A stretch of 64,000 nucleotides of DNA from Bos javanicus (Eukaryota; Chordata; Mammalia; Artiodactyla; Bovidae), in assembly GCF_032452875.1 (NCBI RefSeq), contig NC_083885.1, forward strand, positions 30,359,925-30,423,924, given 5' to 3'. The notes under the pieces were generated by a model that had not been told where the DNA came from, did not search any database, and saw only the letters and a list, made by a program, of their open reading frames with translations. The translations under genes were made by a program, and so were the position numbers. Position 1 is the first letter of the stretch, and each line of letters starts with the position of its first letter. This document shows, piece after piece, positions 35,215-45,419 of the stretch.

Positions 35215-35775
35215 ATAGTATTTAAAAAATAATTTTATGTACTAATTTATCTTTTTGGCTGTGCTGGGTCTTTGTTTCTGCATAGGCTTTCTCTAGTTGC
35301 AGTGAGTAGGGGCTATGTTGCAATGAGTGGGCTTTTCACTGTGGTGGCTTCGCTTCTTGCTCTAGGGTGCATGGGCTTCAGAAGTTGCAGCATGTGGGCT
35401 TAGTATTTGCATGGCTCCAGAGCTCTAGAAAGACCCCGATGCTGGGAAAATTTGAAAACAGGAGGAGAAGGGGATGACAGAAGATGAGATGGTTGGATGA
35501 CATCACGGACTCGGTAGACTTGAGTTTGAGCAAGCTCCGGGAGCTGGTGATGGACAGGGAAGCCTGGCGTGCTGCGTTCCATGGGGTCACAAAGAGTTGG
35601 ACATGATTGAGCAACTGGACTTAACTGAAATGAGCGCTCTAGAGCACAGTTTCAATAGTTGTGGCATATGGGCTTAGTTGCTTTGAGGCACATGGGATCT
35701 TCTAGGATCAGGGATCGAACCATGTCTCCTGCATTGTCAGGTGAATTCTTTACCACTGACCATGAGGAAAGCACC
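35215..35775 (-). mobile_element. CHR-type SINE, split by a BovB
   Basis: The antisense CHR body (ttggctgtgctgggtctttg, ctttctctagttgcagtgag) runs to 35429 and resumes at 35636 through to the head near ccatgaggaaagcacc. A 13-bp target-site duplication acaacttattttt lies at 35201-35213 and 35776-35788 and brackets the whole unit. Confidence 0.92.
35430..35635 (+). mobile_element. BovB 3' end nested in CHR SINE
   Basis: Starts at agaccccgatgctgggaaaa and ends in aacttgactta-type tail text. An 8-bp duplication gctctaga lies at 35422-35429 and 35636-35643, and the host SINE reads through once the insert is removed. Confidence 0.92.
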
Positions 35776-35788
35776 ACAACTTATTTTT

Positions 35789-36232
35789 AATACAGAGTTG
35801 TTTTTTTTTTTTTTCAAAGCCTCAAATATGCTAACATGCATTTTAAAATGCATTAGAAAATCTACAAATAAATATGATTCTATATTCCCAAGCATTTCAT
35901 CATGGAGTCCTATTTTTAAAAAGCGTCTCATGAGACACACTTCAGGAAATGTTGGGAAGTGTTCAGAATTCTTTCTGAGCTCTTGATAAGCCATCGGTGA
36001 GGCTATGAAGTGCTTTTAACACACAGCAATTGTCTGGATCACTGCTGTGGTTTAAATTTGAAGCCAGGCAATGAATGGCTTTCTCACTGGTATCAGACTA
36101 CTCAAATTCCTTCATTCTAACCTTTCCACTTAGAAGTAGATATAAGAAATTTCATTTGCTAAACAAACACCCTACCAAATACCTCACTAACAATAGCTCA
36201 TAAGACAATTGTTTTAATTTTAACCTAATGTG
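35789..36232. other. No gene seen
   Basis: Contains a T run at about 35803-35815. The two mirrored frames over 35737-35994 are chance. Confidence 0.5.
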
Positions 36233-36506
36233 AAAGGACTGAGGTTGAAGCTGAAACTCCAATACTTTGGTCACCTGATGTGAAAAGCTGACTCATTTGA
36301 AAAGACCCTGATGCTGGGGAAGATTGAGGGCAGGAGGAGAAGGGGACGGCAGAGGATGAGATGGTTGGATGGCATTGTTGACTCAATGGACATGAGTTTG
36401 GGTAAACTCCAGGAGCTGGTGATGGACAGGGAGGCCTGGCATGCTGCAGTTCATGGGGTCACAAAGAGTTGGACACGACTGAGCGACTGAACTGAACTGA
36501 ACTGAA
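36233..36506 (+). mobile_element. BovB 3' end
   Basis: Runs from aaggactgaggttgaagctg to three ACTGA units at 36488-36505. Very similar in length to the copies at 12695 and 61769. Confidence 0.93.
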
Positions 36507-36710
36507 TGTGTTATCACTCAGCTGTATCTGAGTCTTTGCAACCCCATGGACTGTAGCCCTCCAGGCTCTTTTGTCCACAGAATTCTCTAGACAAGAACAC
36601 TGGAGTGGGTAGACATTCCCCTCCCCAGAGGATTTTCCTGACCCAGGGATCAAACAGAGGTCTTCTATTTTGCAGGCAGAGTTTTTACTGTCTGAGCCAC
36701 CAGGGAAGCC
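36507..36710 (-). mobile_element. Bov-tA SINE
   Basis: Abuts the BovB tail directly, in the opposite orientation. The tRNA head ends in gagccaccagggaagcctga at the right. Confidence 0.92.
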
Positions 36711-36720
36711 TGATTTTAAC

Positions 36721-37149
36721 ATAGGAAACAGCTAAGTTTTAGACTGTAAACATGTATTTTAGGGATCCATACAACTTCTGTGTCCCTTGTGTTGTTTTAT
36801 TGGGAGAAAACATAACCCTTTTCCTTCTTCTTCTAATACTATCACTCTTTGTGTAAAATGTTTTTACTAAATAAAATGTACCTTATTGGATTAGTTGCTT
36901 TTATTATTTCTGAATCCAAATGCAAATATATTCAAGGACTATTATGAATTCATTCTAGACCAAATATCTCTCTTTATTACACACACACTATTTTATTTTT
37001 CCTTCTTCTTAGACACACCTTCCATATATGGGTTCTTCCATTTCTGAGACATTTTTTGCAATTACCTCTGTGTTCTTTAATATTACATGTGTTTACTTAA
37101 AGAGGTGGCTTTTAAGGAAATAATTGAACTGGTATCTATTAATCAGTCA
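36721..37149. other. No gene seen
   Basis: AT-rich spacer. Confidence 0.5.
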
Positions 37150-37262
37150 TCTTATCACTTACTCTGTGAGAGACATATTATATTTTAATTTTTGCTACAA
37201 TCTAAGCAGACAAGTGTTATTACCGTCTGGTTTAATGATGAAGAAAATGAAGTACACAGAGA
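37150..37262 (-). mobile_element. MIR SINE relic
   Basis: Order of the antisense MIR: 'cacttactctgtgagagaca', then 'gtgttattaccgtctggttt' and 'gaagaaaatgaagtacacag'. Confidence 0.65.
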
Positions 37263-37717
37263 TTATTTTATTTGCTGAAAATCCTGAGCCATATGGAGGG
37301 GATTTCTGAGTATAAACACAGGTTTAGAGATCTCCTTGCACATATTCTTTGTTCAAAACCCCCTGCTTGCCTTGAGCTCTCTGACAAATTGTCTTATTCT
37401 AGTTGTTTTGACTTTTTGGACCTCTGTATTCAAATTGCCTGTGCCTCTTAGACAAATACTAATCAAAATTCTCTTTGGTCAAAGTCAGAAAACATCATCT
37501 GGGGGCCTCACAATAATAAAAAAAAAAGACAAGCAGGGAAAATCTAAGGGAGAATTAGAAACAAGGTCAAGGGTGTTACATTAAAAAGAACAAAATAATG
37601 CCATCTGCAGCCACATGGATGAATCTAGAGACTGAGTGAAGTAAGTCAGAGAGAGATAGAGAAATATCATATGATATTGCTTATATGTGGAATATAAAAA
37701 AGGGTGCAAATGAGCTG

Positions 37718-37771
37718 TGATACATGGGGTTGCAAAGAGTTGGACACGACTGAGCAACTGAACTGAACTGT
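37718..37771 (+). mobile_element. Minimal BovB-type tail (about 54 bp)
   Basis: Only the last part of a BovB or Bov-tA end is present (atggggttgcaaagagttgg to gactgagcaactgaactgaa). L1 3' UTR text lies on both sides. Confidence 0.85.
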
Positions 37772-38433
37772 CTGAACTTGTGTACAAAACAGAAACAGAG
37801 TTACAGATGGAAAAAGCAAACATGTTTACCAGGGTGTAAAGGGATGGAAAGGATCAACTGGGAGAATGACTGATATATACACACTACTATATATTTAATA
37901 GATAACTAACAAGGACCATATAGCATAGAGATACCCTCGTCCAAGGTAAGGAGCAGTGGCTGTGCTTTGCTGGAGCAGCCCTGAAGAGACACCCCACGCC
38001 CAAGGTAAGAGAAACCCAAGTAAGATGGTAGGTGTTGAAAGAGGGCATTAGAGGGCAGACACACTGAAACCATACTCACAGAAAACTAGTCAATCTAATC
38101 ACACTAGGACCACAGCCTTGTCTAACTCAATGAAACTAAGCCATGCCCGTGGGGCAACCCAAGACGGGCGGGTCATGGTGGAGAGATCTGACAGAATGTG
38201 GTCCACTGGAGAAGGGAATGGCAAACCACTTCAGTATTCTTGCCTTGAGAACCCCATGAAGAGTATGAAAAGGAAAAATGATAGGATACTGAAAGAGGAA
38301 CTCCCCAGTCAGTAGGTGCCCAATATGCTACTGGAGATCAGTGGAGAAATAACTCCAGAAAAAATGAAGGGATGGAGCCAAAGCAAAAAGAATACCCAGC
38401 TGTGGATGTGACTGGTGATAGAAGCAAGATCTG

Positions 38434-39051
38434 ATGCTTAAAGAGCAATATTGCATAGGAACCTGGAATGTCAGGTCCCTGAATCAAGGCAAATTGGAAG
38501 TGGTCAAACAACAGATGGCAAGAGTGAATGTTGACATTCTAGGAATCAGCGAACTAAAATGGACTGGAATGGGTGAATTTAACTCAGATGGCCATTTCAT
38601 CTACTACTTCGGGCAGGAATCCCTCAGGAAAAATGGAGTAGCCATCATCGTCAACAAAAGAGTCCAATATGCAGTACTTGGATGCAATCTCAAAAACGAC
38701 AGAATGATCTCTGTTCGTTTCCAAGGCAAACCATTCAATATCACAGTAATCCAGGTCTATGCCCCAACGAGTAATGCTGAAGAAGCTGAAGTTGAACGGT
38801 TCTATGAAGACCTACAAGACCTTTTAGAACTAACACCCAAAAAGGATGTCCTTTTCATTATAGGGGACTGGAATGCAAAAGTAGGAAGTCAGGAAACACC
38901 TGGAGTAATAGGCAAATTTGGCCTTGGAATACGGAATGAAGCAGGGCAAAGACTAATAGAGTTTTGCCAAGAAAATGCACTGGTCATAACATACACCCTC
39001 TTCCAACAACACAAAAGAAGACTCTATACATGGACATCACCAGATGGTTAA
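38434..39051 (+). pseudogene. BovB endonuclease segment (broken ORF)
   Basis: The 205-codon frame holds most of the apurinic/apyrimidinic-type endonuclease that nicks target DNA for LINE integration. Visible active-site features are TWNVR with Asn at residue 12, the metal-binding Glu in ISELKWTG at residue 40, YAPT near 109 and GDWNAKVG near 144. The frame ends at a TAA after LYTWTSPDG; two codons later there is a TGA, and the same frame then continues to the SDHE motif at about 39140-39151, so the domain is cut just before its last catalytic block. The true start probably lies upstream at ATG 38372, whose frame reaches a TGA at 38432; a one-base loss there separates it from this frame. Confidence 0.93.
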
Positions 39052-39180
39052 CACTGAAATCAGATTGATTATATTCTTTGCAGCCAAAGATGGAGAAGCT
39101 CTATACAGTCAGCAAAAACAAGACCAGGAGCTGACTGTGGCTCAGATCATGAAGTCCTTATTGCCAAATTCAGACTTAAA

Positions 39181-39789
39181 TTGAAGAAAGTAGGGAAAAC
39201 CACTAGACCATTCAGGTATGACCTAAATCAAATCCCTTATGCTTATACAGTGGAAGTGAGAAATAGATTTCAGGGACTAGATCTGATAGATAGAGTGCAT
39301 GATGAACTATGGAATGAGGTTCATGACATTGTACAGGAGACAGGGATCAAGACCATGCCCATGGAAAAGAAATGCAAAAAAGCAAAATGGCTGTCTGGGG
39401 AGGCCTTACAAATAGCTGTGAAAAGAAGAGAAGGGAAAAGCAAAGGAGAAAAGGAAAGATATAAGCATCTGAATGCAGAGTTCCACAGAATAGCAAGGAG
39501 AGATAAGAAAGCCTTCCTCAGCGATCAGTGCAAAGAAATAGAGGAAAACAACAGAATGGGAGAGACTAGAGATCTCTTCAAGAAAATCAGAAATACCAAG
39601 GGAACATTTCATGCAAAGATGGGCTCAATAAAGGACAGAAATGGTATGGACCCAACAGAAGCAGAAGATATTAAGAAGAGATGGCAAGAATACACAGAAG
39701 AACTGTACAAAAAAGATCTTCATGACCCAGATAATCACGATGGTGTGATCACTCACCTAGAGCCAGACATCCTGGAATGTGAAGTCTAG
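39181..39789 (+). pseudogene. BovB linker segment (broken ORF)
   Basis: A 202-codon frame in phase with the endonuclease segment. It covers the region between the endonuclease and the reverse transcriptase: KKVGKTTRPFRYDLNQIPYA, a basic stretch with REGKSKGEKERYKHL, and the acidic end ITHLEPDILECEV. It stops at TAG 39787. The truncated copy at 10561-12142 has AAG at the matching codon (plus-strand text cccacttgactc near 12031-12042), so the stop is a private mutation. The frame resumes at 39811 with NKASGGDGIPVELFQILKDE before a frameshift. Confidence 0.92.
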
Positions 39790-39896
39790 TGGGCCTTAGA
39801 AAGCATCACTATGAACAAAGCTAGTGGAGGTGATGGAATTCCAGTGGAGCTATTTCAAATCCTGAAAGATGAGGCTGTGAAAGGGCTGCACTCAAT

Positions 39897-40133
39897 ATGC
39901 CAGCAAATTTGGAAACATCAGCATGGCCACAGGACTGGAAAAGGTCAGTTTTCATTCCGATCCCAAAGAAAGGCAATGCCAAAGAATGCTCAAACTACCA
40001 CACAATTGCACTCATCTCACACACTAGTAAAGTAATGCTCAAAATTCTCCAAGCCAGGCTTCAGCAATACGCGAACCGTGAACTTCCAGATGTTCAAGCT
40101 GGACTTAGAAAAGGCAGAGGAACCAGAGATTAA
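39897..40133 (+). pseudogene. BovB RT N-terminal segment (broken ORF)
   Basis: A frame of 78 codons that starts the reverse transcriptase fingers: DWKRSVFIPIPKKGNAKECS, then HTIALISHTSKVMLKILQAR and DVQAGLRKGRGTRD. It lies in a different frame from the linker because one base is missing near 39922; the other long copy has ggaaaactcagcagtgg where this one has ggaaacatcagcatgg. It ends at TAA 40131, where the copy on the minus strand near 11690 keeps CAA. Confidence 0.9.
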
Positions 40134-40154
40134 ATTGCCAACATCCACTGGATC

Positions 40155-40559
40155 ATGGAAAAAGCAAGAGAACTCCAGAAAAACATCTATTTCTGCTTTA
40201 TTGACTATGCCAAAGCCTTTGACTGTGTGGATCACAAGAAACTGTGGAAAATTCTGAAAGAGATGGTAATACCAGACCACCTGATCTGCCTCTTGAGAAA
40301 TGTGTATGCAGGTCAGGAAGCAACAGTTAGAACTGGACATGGAACAACAGACTGGTTCCAAATAGGACAAGGAGTACGTCAAGGCTATATATTATCACCC
40401 TGCGTATTTAACTTATATGCAGAGTACATCATGAGAAACGCTGGACTGGAAGAAACACAAGCTGGAATCAAGATTGCTGGGAGAAATATCAATAACCTCA
40501 GATATGCAGATGACACCACCCTTATGGCAGAAAGTGAAGAGGAACTAAAAGCCTCTTGA
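40155..40559 (+). pseudogene. BovB reverse transcriptase palm segment (broken ORF)
   Basis: A 134-codon frame with the core of the RTE-type reverse transcriptase. IYFCFIDYAKAFDCVDHKKL carries the first catalytic Asp, TGHGTTDWFQIGQGVRQGYI is the motif before the active site, and LRYADDTTLMAESEEE carries the YADD box at 40503-40514. In an intact element this domain copies the RNA onto the nicked target. The frame ends at TGA 40557 because one base is missing near 40548. The catalytic motifs themselves are intact, so the damage is in the reading frame rather than the active site. Confidence 0.94.
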
Positions 40560-40666
40560 TGAAAGTGAAAGAGGAGAGTGAAAAAGTTGGCTTAAAGCTC
40601 AACATTCAGAAAATGAAGATCATGGCATCTGGTCCCATCACTTCATAGGTAATAGATGGGGAAACG

Positions 40667-41128
40667 GTGGAAACAGTGTCAGAGTTTATCTTTTTGGGCT
40701 CCAAAATCACTGAAGATGGTGACTGCAGCCATGAAATTAAAAGACGCTTACTCCTTGGAAGGAAAGTTATGACCAACCTAGATAGCATATTCAAAAGCAG
40801 AGACATTACTTTGCCAACAAAGTTTCGTGTAGTCAAGGCTCTGGTTTTTCCTGTGGTTGTGTATGGATGTGATAGTTGGACTGTGAAGAGGGCTGAGCGC
40901 CGAAGAATTGATGACTTTGAGCTGTGGTGTTGGAGAAGACTCTTGAGAGTCCCTTGGACTGCAAGGAGATCCAACCAGTCCATTCTGAAGGAGATGAGCC
41001 CTGGGATTTCTTTGGAAGGAATGATGATAAAGCTGAAACTCCAGTACTTTGGCCATCTCATGCAAAGAGTTGACTCATTGGAAAAGACTCTGATGCTGGG
41101 AGGGATTTGGGGCAGGAGAAAGGGATGA
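40667..41128 (+). pseudogene. BovB C-terminal segment (broken ORF)
   Basis: A 153-codon frame downstream of the reverse transcriptase: ETVSEFIFLGSKITEDGDCS, VVKALVFPVVVYGCDSWTVK, ELWCWRRLLRVPWTARRSNQ and LQYFGHLMQRVDSLEKTLML. An in-frame TAG at 40646 cuts it from the upstream part. It stops at TGA 41126, where the copy at 12695-12972 still has CGA (ggggacgacagagg), which fits CpG decay. This conserved tail is the part most often retained in the truncated BovB copies of this window. Confidence 0.92.
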
Positions 41129-41440
41129 CAGAGGATGAGATGGCTGGATGGCATCACTGACTCGATGGACGTGAGTCTGGGTGAGCTCCGGGAGTTGGTG
41201 ATGGACAGGGAGGCCTGGCGTGCTGCGATTCATGGGGTGGCAAAGTGTTGGACACGACTGAGTGACTGAACTGAACTGATATAGCATAGAGAACTCTACT
41301 CAATATTCTAGAATGGCCTATATGGGAAAGTAAGCTATGAAAAGAATGAATATATGTATATATATAATGGATTTACTTTGTTGTACACCAGAAACTAACA
41401 CAACATTGTAAATCTACTGTACTACAATAAATTTTTAAAA

Positions 41441-42189
41441 AAGATCAAGGGCATTTTACATCAAACCTTTAAAAAATATGAATTAATATTCCCTCAGGTT
41501 TTATTAAATGAAGGGTCAAGAAATAGCTACCTGAGTAAAATGGTACTCTCAGCTTTGCAAAATGATTTGCTCCTATTTTGTAAAATATATTTTGCCTTCT
41601 CGTAAGAGATTTCTTTGGCAAATGATTTATTGAAGGAATATTCACAAGAGAATCCTGTGGAGAAATTAAGGGAAATAGTATTGGACAAGGGAAAGAAGGT
41701 AGGTAAACATGTAGTTTCACAAAAGGTTAGCCTTAGTTGTTCTCAAAAGGCACTGTGGAGAGTGAAGTGTTCTACAAGATTGCCTACTAAGAGGCTGTAG
41801 ATATTATATCAGTTCATTCTTTTTCACAAATGACCTCAGGAAGAAGTTGGCATAACACCTCCCAGGCCTCTCTGGACTTTGTGGTTCCTTCATCAGTCAG
41901 TGGAAATCCTCCAGAGAAAGATGCAGCTGTAAGGAGTTCTGTGATGGACATGCCAAACTAATGAAGAGGATCTGGGTGGGATGTCAACATCAACTGCTAT
42001 AAGCCTCATAAGAATGTATGTCATAAAAACTCTTAGAGCTCAGAACATGGAAAGATCTTTCTCTCTCTCTCTCTCTTTTTCTATTTGAATACAAGATACA
42101 AATGCAACACTCATCATATTTCTCTTTTTGCCTTGGCTGATGTAAATTTTGTGCTTGCTAATTTCTTGGCTGTAAATAGAAAGGGTTTC
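41441..42189. other. No gene seen
   Basis: Contains a (TC)n run at about 42058-42077. The small overlapping frames near 41469-41800 are chance. Confidence 0.5.
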
Positions 42190-42415
42190 TGTAGGGAGTT
42201 TGGGATCGACATGTACACACTGCTGTATTTAAAATGATAACCAACAAGGTCCTACTATATGGCGCAGGGAACTCTGCTTAATGTTATGTCATAGCCTGAA
42301 TGCGAGGGAACTGGAGGAGAAAGGATACATGTATATGCATGGCTGAGTTGGTTTGCTGTCCACCTGAAACTATCACAACTTTGTTAATTGGCTATATTTC
42401 AATAGAAAAATAGAA
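42190..42415 (+). mobile_element. L1 3' UTR end
   Basis: Has gagtttgggatcgacatgta, caaggtcctactatatggcg and ggctgagttggtttgctgtc, in L1 order, with the 3' end near tatatttcaatagaaaaa. Confidence 0.88.
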
Positions 42416-44024
42416 AATAGGAAAACAAAAGGTTTCTGGTATAATTATTGCCCTATTTCCTGAGTCATCAACTGAACATTTTTACTCTTCTATCATTATC
42501 TCAAAGGCCTGATTTTACTTTTTCTTTTAAATTGTGACTCACTTCAAATCTTTTCTATAATAATAGATTGAATGACTAATAAAAAAAATTAATAAGGAAA
42601 CACATTACTCCAAATGACACGAAACACATAAGGATAAATATAATACCTTTGAAATTAGAGTGTTTATGCAATCGTGACCACATTTTTTTTTTCAACAGAA
42701 GACTCCATTAAAAATGACATTTATAAGATAATTTATAAGAACACAGCATTCATTTTGCATAAGAATACACATTTTAATTTCATCCTTAACAGTTATTAAA
42801 GTAATAATTCCTTAAAATATTTTTCACAAAACAATTATGGAAATATTATTGAGTTTGAATATATTCTGAAAACCTTTTAATTTAAGGAAAGCACCCATTG
42901 GCCTTAGCAATGATTATTCTATCTAACCAGGCACTTAAAAATGACAGGGTCAAAGTCTTGGATGTGACATTTAAACCCTTTGAATGACCTAAAACAAATT
43001 ATTCATTATTCGCAAATCCAAAATAAAATAGCAAGGTTAGCAAAGAGCATCCCCCTCATTTGCAACCTGAACAAATTATTAAGCTTCTATAATTATCTTT
43101 GCCTTATCAAAAAGGATCCAACCCCCTACCTAGCCCCACTGTAGGTTTCTAGGTCATTATGTCCCTTTGCCATTTCTCAGAAAATCAAATAATCAAGAGC
43201 TATTGCCCCATTTAAAGACTGGGGAGAAAAGAAAATGCAAATAGTCAAACATTATTGAGAAAAAGAACAGGATGAGCAAACTCTGGGCAAAATTATGAAG
43301 TCAATCCTTGATTGCTCCAAACTTCCTTTTTTCTTTCCCACTATTGAAGTCCGTGATCTGGAAAGAATCTTTGCTTTTTTATTCATGTTAGGCAGAGTCT
43401 CAGCTGTATTGACTGTAGACTTCTAATATGTTTGTGCATGGACAGCTTTTTAACCCAGATGCCTATTGGATGGACAGCCTGTTCAACAGCTCTCTGAATA
43501 TTTCAGCTCTCTGGAATCCTCATTGGCTTTAACATTCAATTAAAATGGTTCATAACTACGTGCCATTTACTATTGTAAGTCTACCTGATAATTAAGATTT
43601 CTAAGACTCTCTTAATATGGACAGCGTATTTTCTGTCTGATATGTCTGTCAAGTATCTTCTGATATTACCAAAATCATTGGCTCACCTCCTAGTGGCTAC
43701 TATCAACTTTCTGCCTGCCTCTCCCACAAAAGAAAACAGACTATCTTCTTCTATGTTGCAAGGCAGCATTAATGCAAATTATTGTAAGTAGCAAACCTTT
43801 ACTAAAGGTTTGATATAATATTGAGACAACAGAAGAAAATAAAACCATTGACCTTGAATATTACCTATGAATGTTATCAGCCATCTCCTCTTTCACTAAT
43901 AAATTTTATTAAATTTTTTTCTCTTACTAATAATATATTTTGATTAAATGTTAAAAATTAAGAAGAACAATAATTAAGAGTAGCTTCAAAAACTGCCTTA
44001 GTATTCCTCAAATGAATACAGACT
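42416..44024. other. No gene seen; repeat-poor stretch
   Basis: AT-rich; no frames or repeats of note. Confidence 0.5.
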
Positions 44025-44150
44025 TAATATTATCATTATCATTTGCATGTTATGGATAAATAATAAACTGAGTTTTATGGAGGTTAAGTAACTTGTTCAA
44101 GGTCCAACTAGTAGTAAGTCATCAGGTCAGAATCTGAACTTAGGTTTCTC
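44025..44150 (-). mobile_element. MIR SINE relic
   Basis: Clear antisense MIR: ggaggttaagtaacttgttc, aaggtccaactagtagtaag and cagaatctgaacttaggttt. Confidence 0.8.
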
Positions 44151-44240
44151 TGATGTTGATGTATCCTTTAAAAAACAATGGGACTGTCCATGGAATATTA
44201 GCCACAAAAAAGAATGAAATATTGCTATTTGCAGAACATG

Positions 44241-44503
44241 GCAATGGCACCCCACTCCAGTACTCTTGCCTGGAAAATCCCATGGCTGGAGGAGCCTTGT
44301 AGGCTGCAGTCCATGGGGTCGCTGAGGGTCGGACACGACTGAACGACTTCACTTTCACTTTTCACTTTCATGCATTGGAGAAGGAAATGGCAACCCACTC
44401 CAGTGTTCTTGCCTGCAGAATCCCAGGGATGGGGGAGCCTGGTGGGCTGCCGTCTCTGGGATTGCACAGAGTCGGACACGACCGAAGCGACTTAGCAGCA
44501 GCA
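44241..44503 (+). mobile_element. Bov-A2 dimeric SINE nested in L1
   Basis: Two full monomers joined by the ttcactttcacttttcactt linker, with a (CAG)n end. A perfect 10-bp target-site duplication gcagaacatg lies at 44231-44240 and 44504-44513. Confidence 0.95.
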
Positions 44504-44705
44504 GCAGAACATGAATGGACCTAGAGAATAATATACTTAGTGAAGTAAGTCAGACAAAGACAAATACTACATGATATCAATTACATGTGGAATCTAAAAA
44601 ACAACACAAATGAATCTATACATAAAACAGACATAGAAAAAAAACTTAAAGTTATCAAAGGTGGGGGAGGGACAAATCAGGAGTGTGAGATTCACAAATT
44701 AAAAC

Positions 44706-44879
44706 TCCTCTATCCATGGAATTCTCCAGGCAAGAATACTGGAGTAGGGGAAAAAAAGAAAATACTGGAGTGGGTAGCCATTTCCGTGTACAGAGGGTCT
44801 TCCTGATCCTGGGATCAAATGCGGGTCTCCTGCAATGCAGGCAGATTCTTTACCATCTAAACCACCAAGGAAGCCCCAA
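44706..44879 (-). mobile_element. Bov-tA SINE nested in L1, with internal duplication
   Basis: Antisense Bov-tA without its 3' tail. The block aatactggagt occurs twice (about 44735 and 44761), separated by an A-rich insert, where normal copies have it once. Confidence 0.85.
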
Positions 44880-45060
44880 TACAAACTACTACACATAAAA
44901 TAGATAAGTAGCAAGGGCTTACTGTATAGTACAGAGAGTTACATTCAATAATTTGTAAAAACCAATAAAGGAATATAAGAAAAGAAAAAATCTGAACCAC
45001 TGATATGCTGTTCATCTGAATCTAACATGATATTATAAATCAGCTACAATTTTTACAAAG

Positions 45061-45419
45061 GGAGGGAGGATTGTAGGTTAAATAGCAGTGTTCACCTTTA
45101 CCATTTGACAAATTTGTTGGACTATGGAAGTAGTTATCTCAGAATTTGCAGGAGTTTGCAGAAGGCCTGAAGGCATGTTGGTGACTTGGGTGGCTCTCAA
45201 TCTCACTCATTCTTTCTTGTACAAGGTTATTTATTAGATCAGAAAAACACGTTGAGTTTTCCCTGATGGTAGAGGCCAACACCAAATCAATTCATTCCAG
45301 CAGGAAAACCCTAAACTAAATCTAATCATAAGGCCATGATACACAGCGTGGTGTTTTGAATAGGTCAGAAATAATCTCACTTGCTGCCATCACCATTTAC
45401 TGGCAGTAATATGATAGAA
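45061..45419. other. No gene seen
   Basis: Spacer; nothing recognised. Confidence 0.5.

Larger units (their letters stand above)
37932..41278 (+). mobile_element. BovB LINE, essentially full length (3.35 kb)
   Basis: Complete layout: about 440 bp of 5' region (ccaaggtaaggagcagtggc first), apurinic-endonuclease segment, linker, RTE-type reverse transcriptase with YADD at 40503-40514, C-terminal domain and the ACTGA-repeat 3' end. A perfect 14-bp target-site duplication atatagcatagaga lies at 37918-37931 and 41279-41292. The length matches a full-size BovB of roughly 3.2-3.3 kb. Coding is dead. There is a frameshift and stop near 38432, TAA 39049, TGA 39055, TAG 39787, a one-base loss near 39922, TAA 40131, a one-base loss near 40548, TAG 40646 and TGA 41126. 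Confidence 0.97.
37579..41440 (+). mobile_element. L1 3' UTR, interrupted by two BovB insertions
   Basis: L1 text runs 37579-37717 (aaaataatgccatctgcagc, agtgaagtaagtcagagaga), then 37772-37931 (acagatggaaaaagcaaaca, taactaacaaggaccatata), and resumes at 41279-41440 (atagcatagagaactctact, ttactttgttgtacaccaga, acaacattgtaaatctactg). All three parts are in the correct L1 order, so the intervening material is inserted. Confidence 0.93.
44188..45060 (+). mobile_element. L1 3' UTR, interrupted by two SINEs
   Basis: L1 text (tccatggaatattagccaca, aagaatgaaatattgctatt) stops at a Bov-A2 and resumes at gaatggacctagagaataat. It stops again at a Bov-tA and resumes at tactacacataaaatagata, reaching the usual end near ttataaatcagctacaattt. 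Confidence 0.9.

Noticed and set aside
40155..40559. Domesticated reverse transcriptase
   Set aside because: The catalytic motifs are intact but the frame is isolated by a frameshift and stops, inside an ordinary BovB copy with a target-site duplication.
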